DNA of 64,000 nucleotides from Bog-756 sp049517675 (GTDB lineage Bacteria; Actinomycetota; Acidimicrobiia; Acidimicrobiales; RAAP-2): the NCBI GenBank assembly GCA_049517675.1, contig JBEKRV010000007.1:52161-116160 (forward strand), read 5' to 3'. Under the pieces are notes generated by a model. It saw only the letters and a program-made list of their open reading frames with translations. It made no database searches and had not been told where the DNA came from. The position numbers and the translations under genes are program-made. Position 1 is the stretch's first letter. Each line of letters opens with the position of its first letter. Positions 8,788 to 17,274 of this stretch are shown piece after piece.

Positions 8788-9669
8788 GTGGAACATCTGA
8801 CATTGGAGGCGAGGGTCGGGCGGCTCGAGGACGACCCGCCCATCCGGCTCGACTCGGTCGACCTGACCCTCCGGCACCCTGCCGCCCTGCGTCGGACCTT
8901 CGAGGAGATCTTCGCCTACATCGCCACGGTGGAGGGGGCCGTCACCCGCAACGTCGTCGAGATCACCACCCTGCTCCCCGACCTCGACCGGCTGGACCTC
9001 CGGTTCCTGTCCGCCTGGTCGTCCCACGAATTGGCCCATGCGGCGATCTTCGACGCCCTGCAGGCCGAACTCGGGGTCCCTCCGGTCGCCGGCCCCTCCC
9101 GGGAAGCGCCGGGCGGAGGGAGGTCCACCCGCCCGAGGGCCTCGTTCCGCCTCGTCGGCGCCCTCGCCGCCAACCGGTGGCTCCAGGACGTGCTCAAGCT
9201 GGTCTACCTGTCGCTCGGTGCGATGCACGAGCACATGACCTTCGACGCCTACCGCCACATGGCTGCACAGTTCGCCGCCCTCGGCGAGGACGGCCTGGTG
9301 GCCACGGTCACCGCTCCGGTCAGCAGGCAGGAGGCGGCCCACCTCGGGTACTACCGCCTGGCCGCGGCGAACCACCGCCGCCTGCTGTCCCCCGCCCAGG
9401 TCGATCTCGCCCGATGGATCACCGTGCACACCTACACCCCGGTCGGTGCCTCACCGTGCGGCAAGCTACCCGCCGGCCGGGTGTTCACCGGGCTCGCCGG
9501 GGAGGACGTGGTGGAGGTCCTGGACGGCGTCCAGGCCATCGCCGACCAGCTGCTGGGCGACGGGATCCGGCCCGTGCCCCGATTCGTCCACTCCGCCATG
9601 AACGCCTGCCTCCCCCGTCCATCGCGCCTCGGGCGGAGACGCACGCGGGGCATGGGCACATGGCGTTGA
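8788..9669 (+). CDS. Ferritin-like (acyl-ACP desaturase-fold) diiron-type protein
   Basis: A 293-aa mostly helical protein that I read as a ferritin-like superfamily member. Carboxylate and histidine ligands occur in the order expected for a diiron four-helix bundle: Glu in ATVEGAVTRN (about 50), ExxH in SSHELAHAAIF (about 80), Glu in GAMHEHMTF (about 147) and ExxH in RQEAAHLGYY (about 183). The start is GTG 8788 behind GGAGG at 8775-8779. Its last 10 bp overlap the start of the large cyclase/ATPase regulator, so the two are translated together. It may be an oxidase, a desaturase-like enzyme or a metal/redox sensor for its partner; the assignment is from motif spacing only. Confidence 0.65.
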   Translation: MEHLTLEARVGRLEDDPPIRLDSVDLTLRHPAALRRTFEEIFAYIATVEGAVTRNVVEITTLLPDLDRLDLRFLSAWSSHELAHAAIFDALQAELGVPPVAGPSREAPGGGRSTRPRASFRLVGALAANRWLQDVLKLVYLSLGAMHEHMTFDAYRHMAAQFAALGEDGLVATVTAPVSRQEAAHLGYYRLAAANHRRLLSPAQVDLARWITVHTYTPVGASPCGKLPAGRVFTGLAGEDVVEVLDGVQAIADQLLGDGIRPVPRFVHSAMNACLPRPSRLGRRRTRGMGTWR

Positions 9670-12600
9670 ACCCGGTCTGCGCCGCCTGCTCCGAGCGGAC
9701 CCCCGAGGATGCCCGGTTCTGCCCCTCCTGCGGTCACCGGATCGCCACGGCCGAACCGCCCGCCGCCCTCGACGAGTCGATCGGGATCGCCCTCAGCACC
9801 GAGCTCCGTCACATCACCGTCGTCTTCTGCGACCTGGTCGGGTCCACCGAGCTCTCGTCGACGACGGACGCGGAGGAGTACAGCGGGCTGATCCACGCCT
9901 ACCAGCAGCGGGCCGTCACCATCGCCCGGGGCCTCGGCGGCGACGTGGAGGGATACAGCGGCGACGGCATCCTCTTCCGGTTCGGGTGGCCCCAGGCCAA
10001 CGACGACGACGCGGCGAACGCACTGACCGCCGCCCTCGACATCGTCGACGCCGTGGGAGCGCTCAACGAGAGCCGCCGACTGGCCATCCGGGTGGGTGTC
10101 CACAGCGGGCCGGCGGTGGTCGGCGAGCTCGGGGGCGCCGACCGGCGGGCCATCATGTCGGTGGGCGAGACGCTCAACGTGTCGGCCCGGCTCCAAGGTG
10201 TGGCGAAGCCCGGGACGGTGGTGGCGAGTGCCGCGACCATCGCCCTGGTCGGGGGGCGGTTCGACGTGACGCCCCTCGGCCAGCTCGAGCTGAGGGGCGT
10301 CCCCGAACCGGTCGACGGGTTCCTCGTCAGCGGACGGACGGACGCCCGGTCGAGGATCGCCGCGTCCCTCGACCGTCGAAGCCCGATGATCGGCCGGTCC
10401 GCCGAGCTCGAGGAGCTGGAGCGGCTGTGGGACTGGACGCGGGCCGGAAAGGGTGCCGCCGTGCTCGTCACCGGCGAGCCGGGGGTCGGCAAGTCACGAC
10501 TGGCGTACCAGGTGGCCGACGTGGTGGGCGACGACGACCACGTATGGCTCGAGAGCTCGTGCTCCTCCTACACCCGGATGAGCGTGCTCCACCCGGTCAC
10601 CGATCTGGTGGAGAGCACCCTGTCCTTCCGGTCCGACCCCGATCCGTCGTGGCGGCTCGCCCAGATCCGGCTCGCGCTCGAGGAGGCGGACGTCGACATC
10701 CCCGACGCCGACGAGCTCATCGCCTCCCTCCTCGGCCTCCCCTGCCCGTCCGTGCAGACCATGAGCACGGAGCTGCGACTGGAGCGGACCATCGCCGCAC
10801 TGGTGGCGTGGGTGGTCGCGCTCAGCCGCCACCACCCGATGGTCCTGCTCATCGAGGACCTCCACTGGTGCGACCCCACGACCATGGACGCCCTGGACCT
10901 CCTGGTCGACCGTGTGGCCGACGCGCCGCTCCTCCTCCTCATGACCGCCCGGCCGGAGTTCGGGCCGTCGTGGTCGGCCCCCGACGCCGTGACCACCATC
11001 CCGCTCGAGCCGCTGGGCGACGACGCCGTGCGGGAGCTGGTCACCACGCTGGGCCACGGGCGCAGCCTGCCCGACCAGATCGTCGACCGGATCGTGGCCT
11101 CGGCCGGCGGCATCCCCCTCTTCGTCGAGGAGGTCGGCCGCAGCGTGCTGGAGTCGGGGCTCCTGGTCGGCGGAGAGGACACATGGGACCTCGCGTCGCC
11201 GCTCATGGACCTGGAGATCCCAGGGACGCTCCAGGCCTCCCTCCTGGCCCGCCTCGACGGTCTCGGGCCGGCCAAGATCGTGGCCCAGCTGGCCGCGGTG
11301 CTCGGGCGGTCGTTCTCCTTCGACCTGTTGGTCCGGGTATCGGGCATGGACCAGGCGCTCCTCGCCCGATTCCTCGACCGGGTGGTCGACTCGGGGCTCG
11401 TCCTCCACGACCCGTCCCACGGCAACAGCGAGTTCCTCTTCAAGCACGTCCTCATCCAGGAGGTGGCCTACGAGTCGCTGCTCCGCAGGAACCGGGCCAC
11501 CATCCACGAACGGGTGGCACGGGTCCTCGACGAACGGATCGTCTCGGGCGCCTCCACCGCGGCCGAGGAGGTGGCCCGGCACTACGAGGGGGCCGGCCTC
11601 CTCCACGAGGCGGCCATCCACTACCAGCTGGCGGCCAGGCAGGCCGCCGAGCGGTCCGGTCACCGGGAGGCCATCTCCTTCCTCCTCCAGGGGATCGCCC
11701 TGGCCCAGCAGATGCCCGACGTCACCCTCGGGCGGGAGATCGAGGTCGAGATGCAGCTCGCCCTCGGCTCCTCCATCGCCACCCGCAGCTACTCGGACCC
11801 GGAACTGGCCGTGGCCTACGGTCGGGCCCGGGAGCTGTGCGAGCTCCTCGGCAACGACGAACGGGTGGCCCAGACTCTCGGCGGGCTGTCCGTCTTCTAC
11901 ATCAACCGGGGGGACATCACACTGGGCGCCGAGCTCGCCGAACGGGTGATCGCCATCGCCGACTCCCACCAGGACGGGCTCCTGGAGGTGCTGGGCAAGG
12001 TCCAGCTGTGCCTGGCCCGGAGCTTCCAGGGTCAGGCCACCGAGTCGCTCGTGCTGGCCACCCAGGCACTGTCCGTCTACCGACCCGACCTCCACCTCGT
12101 GCTCGGCCACCGGTTCGGCACGGACCAGGGCGTGGCGGCCCACGTGTTCGCCGGCTGGGACCACCTCGTGCTCGGCCACCTCGATCGGGGCCTGGCCCAT
12201 CTGGTCGACGCGGTCGACCTGGCCGACCGGATCGGTCAGCCGTTCAACCGGGTGTTCGCACTGTTCTTCCTGGCCAGCGGCCACTGCGAGCGGGGGGAGA
12301 CCGCCGAGACCCTGCGTTTCGCGCGGGAGTCCCGGTCGCTGGCCGAGGAACAGGGCTTCGCCTTCTGGACCGGCATCAGCGGCGTGTGGGAGGGGGCGGA
12401 GCGCGTCATCAGCGAGGGCGACCACGGGGCGCTCGACGACGTGGTGCGGGCCGGGCTGGTGGCCGGCGAGTCCGGGAACCTCGGCGGCGCCACGAAGGTG
12501 CTGTCGAGGATCGCCGAGGCCGCACTGGCCGCGGGCGACCGCACCACCACCCAGGAGATGATCGACATGGCCCTGTCGGTGTCGGCCGGGACCGGCCAGC

Positions 12601-12938
12601 ACTGGTGGGACTCGGCGCTCCTGCGCCAACAGGCCGAGCTGCTGTTCGACGAGACCGACACCGGGACCGACGACGACCTCTGGGACCCCGCACACCCGTG
12701 GTCCCGGGCGGCCGACGCGTGGCTGCGGTCGCTCGACGTGGCCGACCGGCTCGACTTCACGGTCCACGGGGTCCGCGCCGCCTCGGGCTACGCCGGCCTG
12801 CTCCACCGGGTCGATCGGGCCGAGGAGGGGCACCGCGTCCTGGCCCACTGGTACGGCAAGTGCACCGAGGGCCTCGGCACACCGGTACTGGTCGCCGCCC
12901 GGAGACGGTTGGAGGCGCTCGAGAGCGTCTCGAGGTGA
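9660..12938 (+). CDS. Zinc-ribbon / class III nucleotide cyclase / AAA-type ATPase / TPR regulator
   Basis: A 1092-aa multidomain signalling protein. Residues 7-24 form a zinc ribbon (CAAC, CPSC). Residues about 48-200 are a class III cyclase with metal-binding Asp58 (VFCDLVGST) and Asp102 (SGDG) and the transition-state pair Asn173/Arg177 (LNVSARL). The adenine-selecting Lys is absent: Gly98 sits at its place, as often seen in this fused subfamily. About 245-520 is a STAND/AAA ATPase with Walker A GEPGVGKSR (272-280). The remainder is TPR-like helical repeats (about 600-1090). There is no C-terminal LuxR helix-turn-helix. Start ATG 9660 overlaps the ferritin-like gene by 10 bp, suggesting a functional pair. 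Confidence 0.88.
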   Translation: MALNPVCAACSERTPEDARFCPSCGHRIATAEPPAALDESIGIALSTELRHITVVFCDLVGSTELSSTTDAEEYSGLIHAYQQRAVTIARGLGGDVEGYSGDGILFRFGWPQANDDDAANALTAALDIVDAVGALNESRRLAIRVGVHSGPAVVGELGGADRRAIMSVGETLNVSARLQGVAKPGTVVASAATIALVGGRFDVTPLGQLELRGVPEPVDGFLVSGRTDARSRIAASLDRRSPMIGRSAELEELERLWDWTRAGKGAAVLVTGEPGVGKSRLAYQVADVVGDDDHVWLESSCSSYTRMSVLHPVTDLVESTLSFRSDPDPSWRLAQIRLALEEADVDIPDADELIASLLGLPCPSVQTMSTELRLERTIAALVAWVVALSRHHPMVLLIEDLHWCDPTTMDALDLLVDRVADAPLLLLMTARPEFGPSWSAPDAVTTIPLEPLGDDAVRELVTTLGHGRSLPDQIVDRIVASAGGIPLFVEEVGRSVLESGLLVGGEDTWDLASPLMDLEIPGTLQASLLARLDGLGPAKIVAQLAAVLGRSFSFDLLVRVSGMDQALLARFLDRVVDSGLVLHDPSHGNSEFLFKHVLIQEVAYESLLRRNRATIHERVARVLDERIVSGASTAAEEVARHYEGAGLLHEAAIHYQLAARQAAERSGHREAISFLLQGIALAQQMPDVTLGREIEVEMQLALGSSIATRSYSDPELAVAYGRARELCELLGNDERVAQTLGGLSVFYINRGDITLGAELAERVIAIADSHQDGLLEVLGKVQLCLARSFQGQATESLVLATQALSVYRPDLHLVLGHRFGTDQGVAAHVFAGWDHLVLGHLDRGLAHLVDAVDLADRIGQPFNRVFALFFLASGHCERGETAETLRFARESRSLAEEQGFAFWTGISGVWEGAERVISEGDHGALDDVVRAGLVAGESGNLGGATKVLSRIAEAALAAGDRTTTQEMIDMALSVSAGTGQHWWDSALLRQQAELLFDETDTGTDDDLWDPAHPWSRAADAWLRSLDVADRLDFTVHGVRAASGYAGLLHRVDRAEEGHRVLAHWYGKCTEGLGTPVLVAARRRLEALESVSR

Positions 12939-12945
12939 CCCGTCG

Positions 12946-14121
12946 TCAGGCGAAGCCCTGATCGGCGTAGTGCCCGGCGATGACCGCGGTCGTGGCCCCG
13001 ATCTCGGTGGCCAGGAGGGCGCGGTCCTGTCCGGTGTGGGCCGTGCCCCCGAAGATGAGGGTGTGGTAGCTCGCCTCGTCCTCCACGTAGGCCATGTACA
13101 GGGTGGCGTCCAGCGACTGCGGGACGAAGCTGGTCGGGTGGTCGGGGCGGGGGTCGGGGAAGCCGAAGCTCCTGCGGGTCAGCGGGGTGACCACGGTGTT
13201 CGACACCAGTCGCCGGGCACCGGGAGCGTCCGCCTCGTAGCAGCTGGCCACCTCGACGCCCAGCAGGTCGACCACCCGCCAGTGCCGCCCGGCCACCTCC
13301 ACCAGGCCGTGGTCGACGTGGCCATCGGGCCCGAGGTCCACGGTGCAGAAGGGCGCCAACGCGTCCTCGGGCACCCCGTAGACCCAGTTCGAGAAGAAGT
13401 TCCAGTCGGACTTGCCCAACCGGACCAGATCCTCGAAGCGGGGGACCGACCCCGCGCCGGCTGCCGACTCGAACCCGAAGGGCCGGTCCCACAGCTGCTT
13501 CGCGCAGTCGAGCTGGTAGTAGCCGAGGAAGACGTTGAACCAGGGTGATTCCGGGTCGGTGTAGCGCTGCGGGCCGTGCTCGGCGAACGCACCCACGCAG
13601 GCGACGACGTTGAAGACGAACGCCGGGTACGGCCGCGGGAACATCCTGGCCTTGACGACGGCCCCCACCCCGCACAGGTCCCGTCGCTGCTCGTCCACGT
13701 GGATCCGGAGCACGGAATCGGTACAGCTCTGGCTGTCCCCGTAGACGGGGTCGTGCACCTCCGGCGGGTACACGGCGGTGCGACCGGCGATCTCCCCGAC
13801 CGACGGGTCGAACAGGAGCACCGACCGCCCGGTGGTGGCGAACGCGGTCCGCCACGGTCGGCGGAACCACGGACGGACGTCGAGCCCGACCCGGCGCACG
13901 AGCGTGCCGGCGAAGACGTCGACGGACAGCGTGAACCGGAGCCGGAGGAGCCCGAGGCACAGACGGTGGCTCCGGACGCGGTCATCCTCGGCGAAGGTGT
14001 GCCCCCACACCCGTCGGGACCGGAAGCGCACCGTCACCTCGACCGAGTCGAAGCTGGGGAAGCCGTACTCGACGACGAGGCCCCACCCGAGGGACTGTGA
14101 CTGGACATCGGATCGGTTCAT
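12946..14121 (-). CDS. Conserved-looking hypothetical protein linked to a phosphoesterase
   Basis: Unrecognised 391-aa protein without signal peptide or membrane segments. It is rich in aromatic residues and has motif-like stretches such as KSDWNFFSNWVYGVPE and SFGFPDPRPDHPTSF, suggesting a beta-rich fold. Start ATG 14121 follows a GAGGAG ribosome binding site; the frame is open further upstream inside the next gene. It is the second gene of a two-gene unit, 25 bp behind the phosphoesterase, and may modify or use the same substrate. It is convergent with the cyclase gene (7-bp gap). I cannot assign a family. Confidence 0.75.
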   Translation of the reverse strand: MNRSDVQSQSLGWGLVVEYGFPSFDSVEVTVRFRSRRVWGHTFAEDDRVRSHRLCLGLLRLRFTLSVDVFAGTLVRRVGLDVRPWFRRPWRTAFATTGRSVLLFDPSVGEIAGRTAVYPPEVHDPVYGDSQSCTDSVLRIHVDEQRRDLCGVGAVVKARMFPRPYPAFVFNVVACVGAFAEHGPQRYTDPESPWFNVFLGYYQLDCAKQLWDRPFGFESAAGAGSVPRFEDLVRLGKSDWNFFSNWVYGVPEDALAPFCTVDLGPDGHVDHGLVEVAGRHWRVVDLLGVEVASCYEADAPGARRLVSNTVVTPLTRRSFGFPDPRPDHPTSFVPQSLDATLYMAYVEDEASYHTLIFGGTAHTGQDRALLATEIGATTAVIAGHYADQGFA

Positions 14122-14146
14122 GACGTGCTCCTCGGAGGCGGCCGGC

Positions 14147-15730
14147 CTACGCCGGCGCTGCCGGTCGGCCGAGGAGCGGGAAGAAGTGCCCGCCGAACAG
14201 GTGCGCGCCCTCCACGAACACGTCGCTCGGCACCTCGACATCGGGGTCGTAGTCGCCCGGGTCGACATCGCCCCCGTGGTCCTTCGCCAGCGTGGCCATC
14301 CCGTGGACGAGATGGCGCCCGAGGGAGCCGAGCGACATCCGGAGGGTGACCGGGTCCGGCCCGCCACCGGGGGCCGGGGCCGCGGTCACCGAGGGCCAGT
14401 CGGCCGGGTGGCGGGCCTCGGTCAGGGTGAACAGCCCGTCGATGGTGGAGGCCGAGGCGTCCCGCCGGGACAGTGGTCCGCCGAGCCCCCACACCTTGTC
14501 GAGGGTGGCGATCAGCGACGTGTGCCGGTGCTCGTCGCCGACCAGCGCGTGCTCGGGGACCCAGGGCGAAACCAGGATTGCCGGGACCCGGTAGCCGGAG
14601 CGGTCGAAGCCGAACCCCAGCTGTCCCGGGCAGTCGTCCGGCGGCACGACGTCCGGAGGCGGCACGTGGTCGTAGGTGCCACCCGGCTCGTCCCAGCCGA
14701 CGAACAGCGTCGTGTTCCACACGTTCGACCCGCCCTCGGTCGGCGCCCCCCGGACGGCGTCGTACAGGCGGGCCAGGAACTGCTCGCCGGACCCGACCGC
14801 GGAGGCGGGATCGACGGGCAGGTCGACCCCGCCCACCATGGCGTCACCGAAGGGTGGGTGGTAGTCGGCGTGGCCGGCCAGCAGGTTGGGCTCGATGAGC
14901 GCGAAGTCCGGGAGCGCGCCGGCCCGGATGTCACGCTCGAACTCGGCGAACGGCACGAACCTGTCGTGGAAGTGCTCCTTCAGCCGGGGAGCATGGACGA
15001 GGCCGGTGACCGACAGCGGGCACGGCTCGAGCACGTAGACCTTCCAGGTCCGGCCCCGCGCCTCCAACCGGTCGAAGATCGTCTCGGCCGTGTTCCCGAG
15101 GATGAACCGCTCGACCGGGCTGTTGACGACCAGGCCCGACGACGTGGCAGCCGTCCAGAACGACCGGTTGGGGAACGTCTGGGACGGGACCTCGGCGAAC
15201 CAGTGGTCGAACACGGCGAAGCCCCGGGCGATGGCGCTCAGGACGGGCACCTGGTCCGGGGTGAGGCCCTGCATGATCTGGCGGTACTGCGCGAAGTCGG
15301 GCGACTCGTGCATCCGCGACTCGTAGGTCGAGATGTAATCGGTGACGAACCCGTCCATGGTCGGGCGACGCCCGGGCTCGGGGGCGTTGGTCGAAGGCAT
15401 CCTGCGGGCCGGCCTGCCGCGGTTCTCCTCGGCCAGGATGCCGAACAGCTGGGTGTTGGTGTGCTGGTACTCCTCACCCGGGTCGAGCTGGGGCGTGTCC
15501 CGGTCCGGCGCCGGGCCGTAGTAGACGTAGCCCGGTTCCGGGCCCTCCTCCGACGGCGGGATCGGGTTCGCCCACGCGGGGACCGGATTCTTCAGGACCT
15601 TCCCGGCGACGCCCTCGAACCCCGGTTCCTCACCGGGCTTCCACAGGTGGCCGAGCAGGTTGTCGAACGACCGGTTCTCGAAGATGACCAGGACGACGTG
15701 GTCCATCGCATGTGCGCCCGCCCGTTCCAT
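14147..15730 (-). CDS. Phospholipase C-type phosphoesterase family protein
   Basis: Member of the phosphoesterase (PF04185-type) family that includes bacterial phospholipase C and acid phosphatase AcpA; 527 aa. It shows the N-terminal ENRSFDNLLG metal and nucleophile motif (about 17-27), the WFAEVPSQTFPNRSF stretch, the IEPNLLAGHADYHPP metal-ligand region and the WDEPGGTYDHVPPP motif. No Sec or Tat signal is visible, whereas many relatives are exported. Start ATG 15730 lies 5-6 nt behind GAGGTGG; a GTG at 15736 is an alternative. Its product may act on phospholipids or phosphate esters. It heads a two-gene unit with the hypothetical gene ending at 12946. Confidence 0.88.
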   Translation of the reverse strand: MERAGAHAMDHVVLVIFENRSFDNLLGHLWKPGEEPGFEGVAGKVLKNPVPAWANPIPPSEEGPEPGYVYYGPAPDRDTPQLDPGEEYQHTNTQLFGILAEENRGRPARRMPSTNAPEPGRRPTMDGFVTDYISTYESRMHESPDFAQYRQIMQGLTPDQVPVLSAIARGFAVFDHWFAEVPSQTFPNRSFWTAATSSGLVVNSPVERFILGNTAETIFDRLEARGRTWKVYVLEPCPLSVTGLVHAPRLKEHFHDRFVPFAEFERDIRAGALPDFALIEPNLLAGHADYHPPFGDAMVGGVDLPVDPASAVGSGEQFLARLYDAVRGAPTEGGSNVWNTTLFVGWDEPGGTYDHVPPPDVVPPDDCPGQLGFGFDRSGYRVPAILVSPWVPEHALVGDEHRHTSLIATLDKVWGLGGPLSRRDASASTIDGLFTLTEARHPADWPSVTAAPAPGGGPDPVTLRMSLGSLGRHLVHGMATLAKDHGGDVDPGDYDPDVEVPSDVFVEGAHLFGGHFFPLLGRPAAPA

Positions 15731-15774
15731 GACCACCTCGCCACCAGTCGCTCCACACCCGGGCGCCGCGTCGC

Positions 15775-15796
15775 CCTACGTGTCCCGCACCGTAGG
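15775..15796. promoter_or_regulatory. Inverted repeat CCTACG-N10-CGTAGG upstream of the phosphoesterase
   Basis: Perfect 6-bp arms centred about 55 bp upstream of the phosphoesterase start. The position suits an operator. No factor can be named. Confidence 0.3.
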
Positions 15797-15874
15797 ACGT
15801 CGGCCGGGGTCCGGCAACACCGGGCGCCGACGTTCCGCACGCCCGGGCCGGGCCGGGTCCCGTCGGTGCTGCGG

Positions 15875-16372
15875 CTACCGCATCCAGCCCGAGTCGCGCT
15901 GTGCCTCCTTGAAGAACCGGTGGGCCAGCTGGCGCGAGATCCCCCAGACGTTGCCGATCTGCTTCATGTTCATGCCTTCGTGGAACTGGGCGGAGATGAA
16001 CGTGCCCCGGGCATGGTGCCTCGCCCGCTCGAACTCGCCGAGGGCATCGACCACGGACAGCCTCGCCCGGGCGACGTCGACCCCGAGCAGCGCCCGACCG
16101 GCGTAGATCCCCGAGTTGAGCCGGGCGAGGGACCTCTCGTACAGCTCCTCGTTCTCCTCGAGCGCGGCCCGGAGCTCCCGCGACGCCTGGGTGAGCCGGA
16201 TAACGTCCCGGATGGCCGCCTCCTGGCGGTCGTCCGCGGACCACGGCTCCGCGGTGCACGGCTCCGCGCCCACCACGTCCCCGGCGGACTCCACGACCGC
16301 CGTCTCCCCGGCCATCGGGATCACCACCCCGTCCGCTCCGTCATCGTCGATCGCTGTCACCTGGATGGCCAT
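15875..16372 (-). CDS. Hypothetical protein with C-terminal helix-turn-helix-like segment
   Basis: A 165-aa protein. The N-terminal 45 residues are acidic and probably disordered, the middle (about 50-120) is a long helical, coiled-coil-like region, and the C-terminus carries a helix-turn-helix-like pattern (GMNMKQIGNVWGISRQLAHR, about 135-155). Start ATG 16372 is preceded by AGAGGGAA. It is divergent from the Crp/Fnr regulator gene, with a CRP-like palindrome between them, so it may be controlled by that regulator. It is likely a small DNA-binding protein, but no named family is recognised. Confidence 0.7.
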   Translation of the reverse strand: MAIQVTAIDDDGADGVVIPMAGETAVVESAGDVVGAEPCTAEPWSADDRQEAAIRDVIRLTQASRELRAALEENEELYERSLARLNSGIYAGRALLGVDVARARLSVVDALGEFERARHHARGTFISAQFHEGMNMKQIGNVWGISRQLAHRFFKEAQRDSGWMR

Positions 16373-16449
16373 GGGTTCCCTCTATCCGCTCGTGGACCGG
16401 TCGGCGGGCGCCGCCTTTCGCCAGTGTGAGCGCGGGCCGAGACGATGTC

Positions 16450-16465
16450 TGTCGCATACCCGACA
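16450..16465. promoter_or_regulatory. CRP/FNR-like palindrome TGTCG-N6-CGACA
   Basis: A perfect 5-6-5 inverted repeat with the same geometry as CRP-family sites (TGTGA-N6-TCACA). It lies between the divergent HTH gene and the Crp/Fnr gene, 111 bp before the latter's start. Autoregulation is a reasonable inference. Confidence 0.5.
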
Positions 16466-16575
16466 CAACCAACGTCACGGGCACGACATTCGGGCCGGCG
16501 ATCGTCCGCGGAGCCTGGGATAGGGTTTCCCCGGCGGTCGAGCCGGCCTACGAATTCAGTTCGGGAGGATCTGCG

Positions 16576-17238
16576 GTGCAGTGGCAGCTGTTGGACTCGT
16601 TGTCGGACATCGACCGGCGGGCGGTGATCTCCCGGTGCCACCGCCAGCGCTTCCCCAAGGGCGCCTTCATCTGCCACCAGGGCGAGCCCGGCGACAGCGT
16701 GCACCTCATCGACACGGGCACGGTGGCGATCCGGGTCAACGGTCCCGTCGGCGACATGATCACCGTCGACGTCATGAGCCCCGGCAACTCCTTCGGCGAA
16801 CAGGCGCTGATCAACGACGGGGCGGTCAGGACGGCCACCGTCGTCGCCCTCGAGCGCGTGGAGACGCTCCGACTCACCCGCGACGAGTTCCGCGCGCTGT
16901 GGGAGGAGCACCCGGGAGCGTCCATGGTGGTGGCCAAGATGCTCGAGGCCCGGCTCCGGTCCACCTCGCAGGCCCTGCTCGACGCCCTCCACCTTCCCGC
17001 CGAGACCCGGGTGATGCGCCGGCTGGCCATGCTCGCCGACATCTATTCCGGGCATGCCAGCCACTCGATCCCGCTCACCCAGGACGACATCGCCTCGATG
17101 GCCGGGACGACCCGCCAGACCGTCAACCGGATCCTGGGCCAGGCCCAGGAGGCGGGCCTGGTCGGCCTCACCCGGGGACGCATCGTCATCGTCGATCCAC
17201 AGGGCGTCGCCCGTCGGGCGAGGACCGGGCGCCAGTAG
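16576..17238 (+). CDS. Crp/Fnr family transcriptional regulator
   Basis: A 220-aa cyclic-nucleotide-binding-fold regulator. Residues about 10-125 form the cNMP-binding beta-roll, with FPKGAFICHQGEPGDSVHLI and the phosphate-binding-cassette-like GNSFGEQALINDGAVRTATV, where the Arg that contacts cyclic phosphate is present. A long dimerisation helix follows, then a winged helix-turn-helix near the C-terminus (PLTQDDIASMAGTTRQTVNR). There is no N-terminal Cys cluster, so it is not an FNR-type Fe-S sensor. GTG 16576 sits 5 nt behind GGGAGGAT. It could answer cAMP made by class III cyclases, one of which is encoded 4 kb upstream; that link is inference. Confidence 0.92.
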   Translation: MQWQLLDSLSDIDRRAVISRCHRQRFPKGAFICHQGEPGDSVHLIDTGTVAIRVNGPVGDMITVDVMSPGNSFGEQALINDGAVRTATVVALERVETLRLTRDEFRALWEEHPGASMVVAKMLEARLRSTSQALLDALHLPAETRVMRRLAMLADIYSGHASHSIPLTQDDIASMAGTTRQTVNRILGQAQEAGLVGLTRGRIVIVDPQGVARRARTGRQ

Positions 17239-17274
17239 GCGACCCCGGCGGAGGGCACCCCGGATCCCGCCGGT

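Noticed and set aside
9986..12961. 991-codon plus-strand frame inside the cyclase/ATPase gene
   Set aside because: Arg/Pro-rich frame-shifted shadow; the real frame has the cyclase and Walker motifs.
13778..16429. 883-codon plus-strand open frame
   Set aside because: Runs antisense through two genes and an HTH gene; no motif or ribosome binding site.
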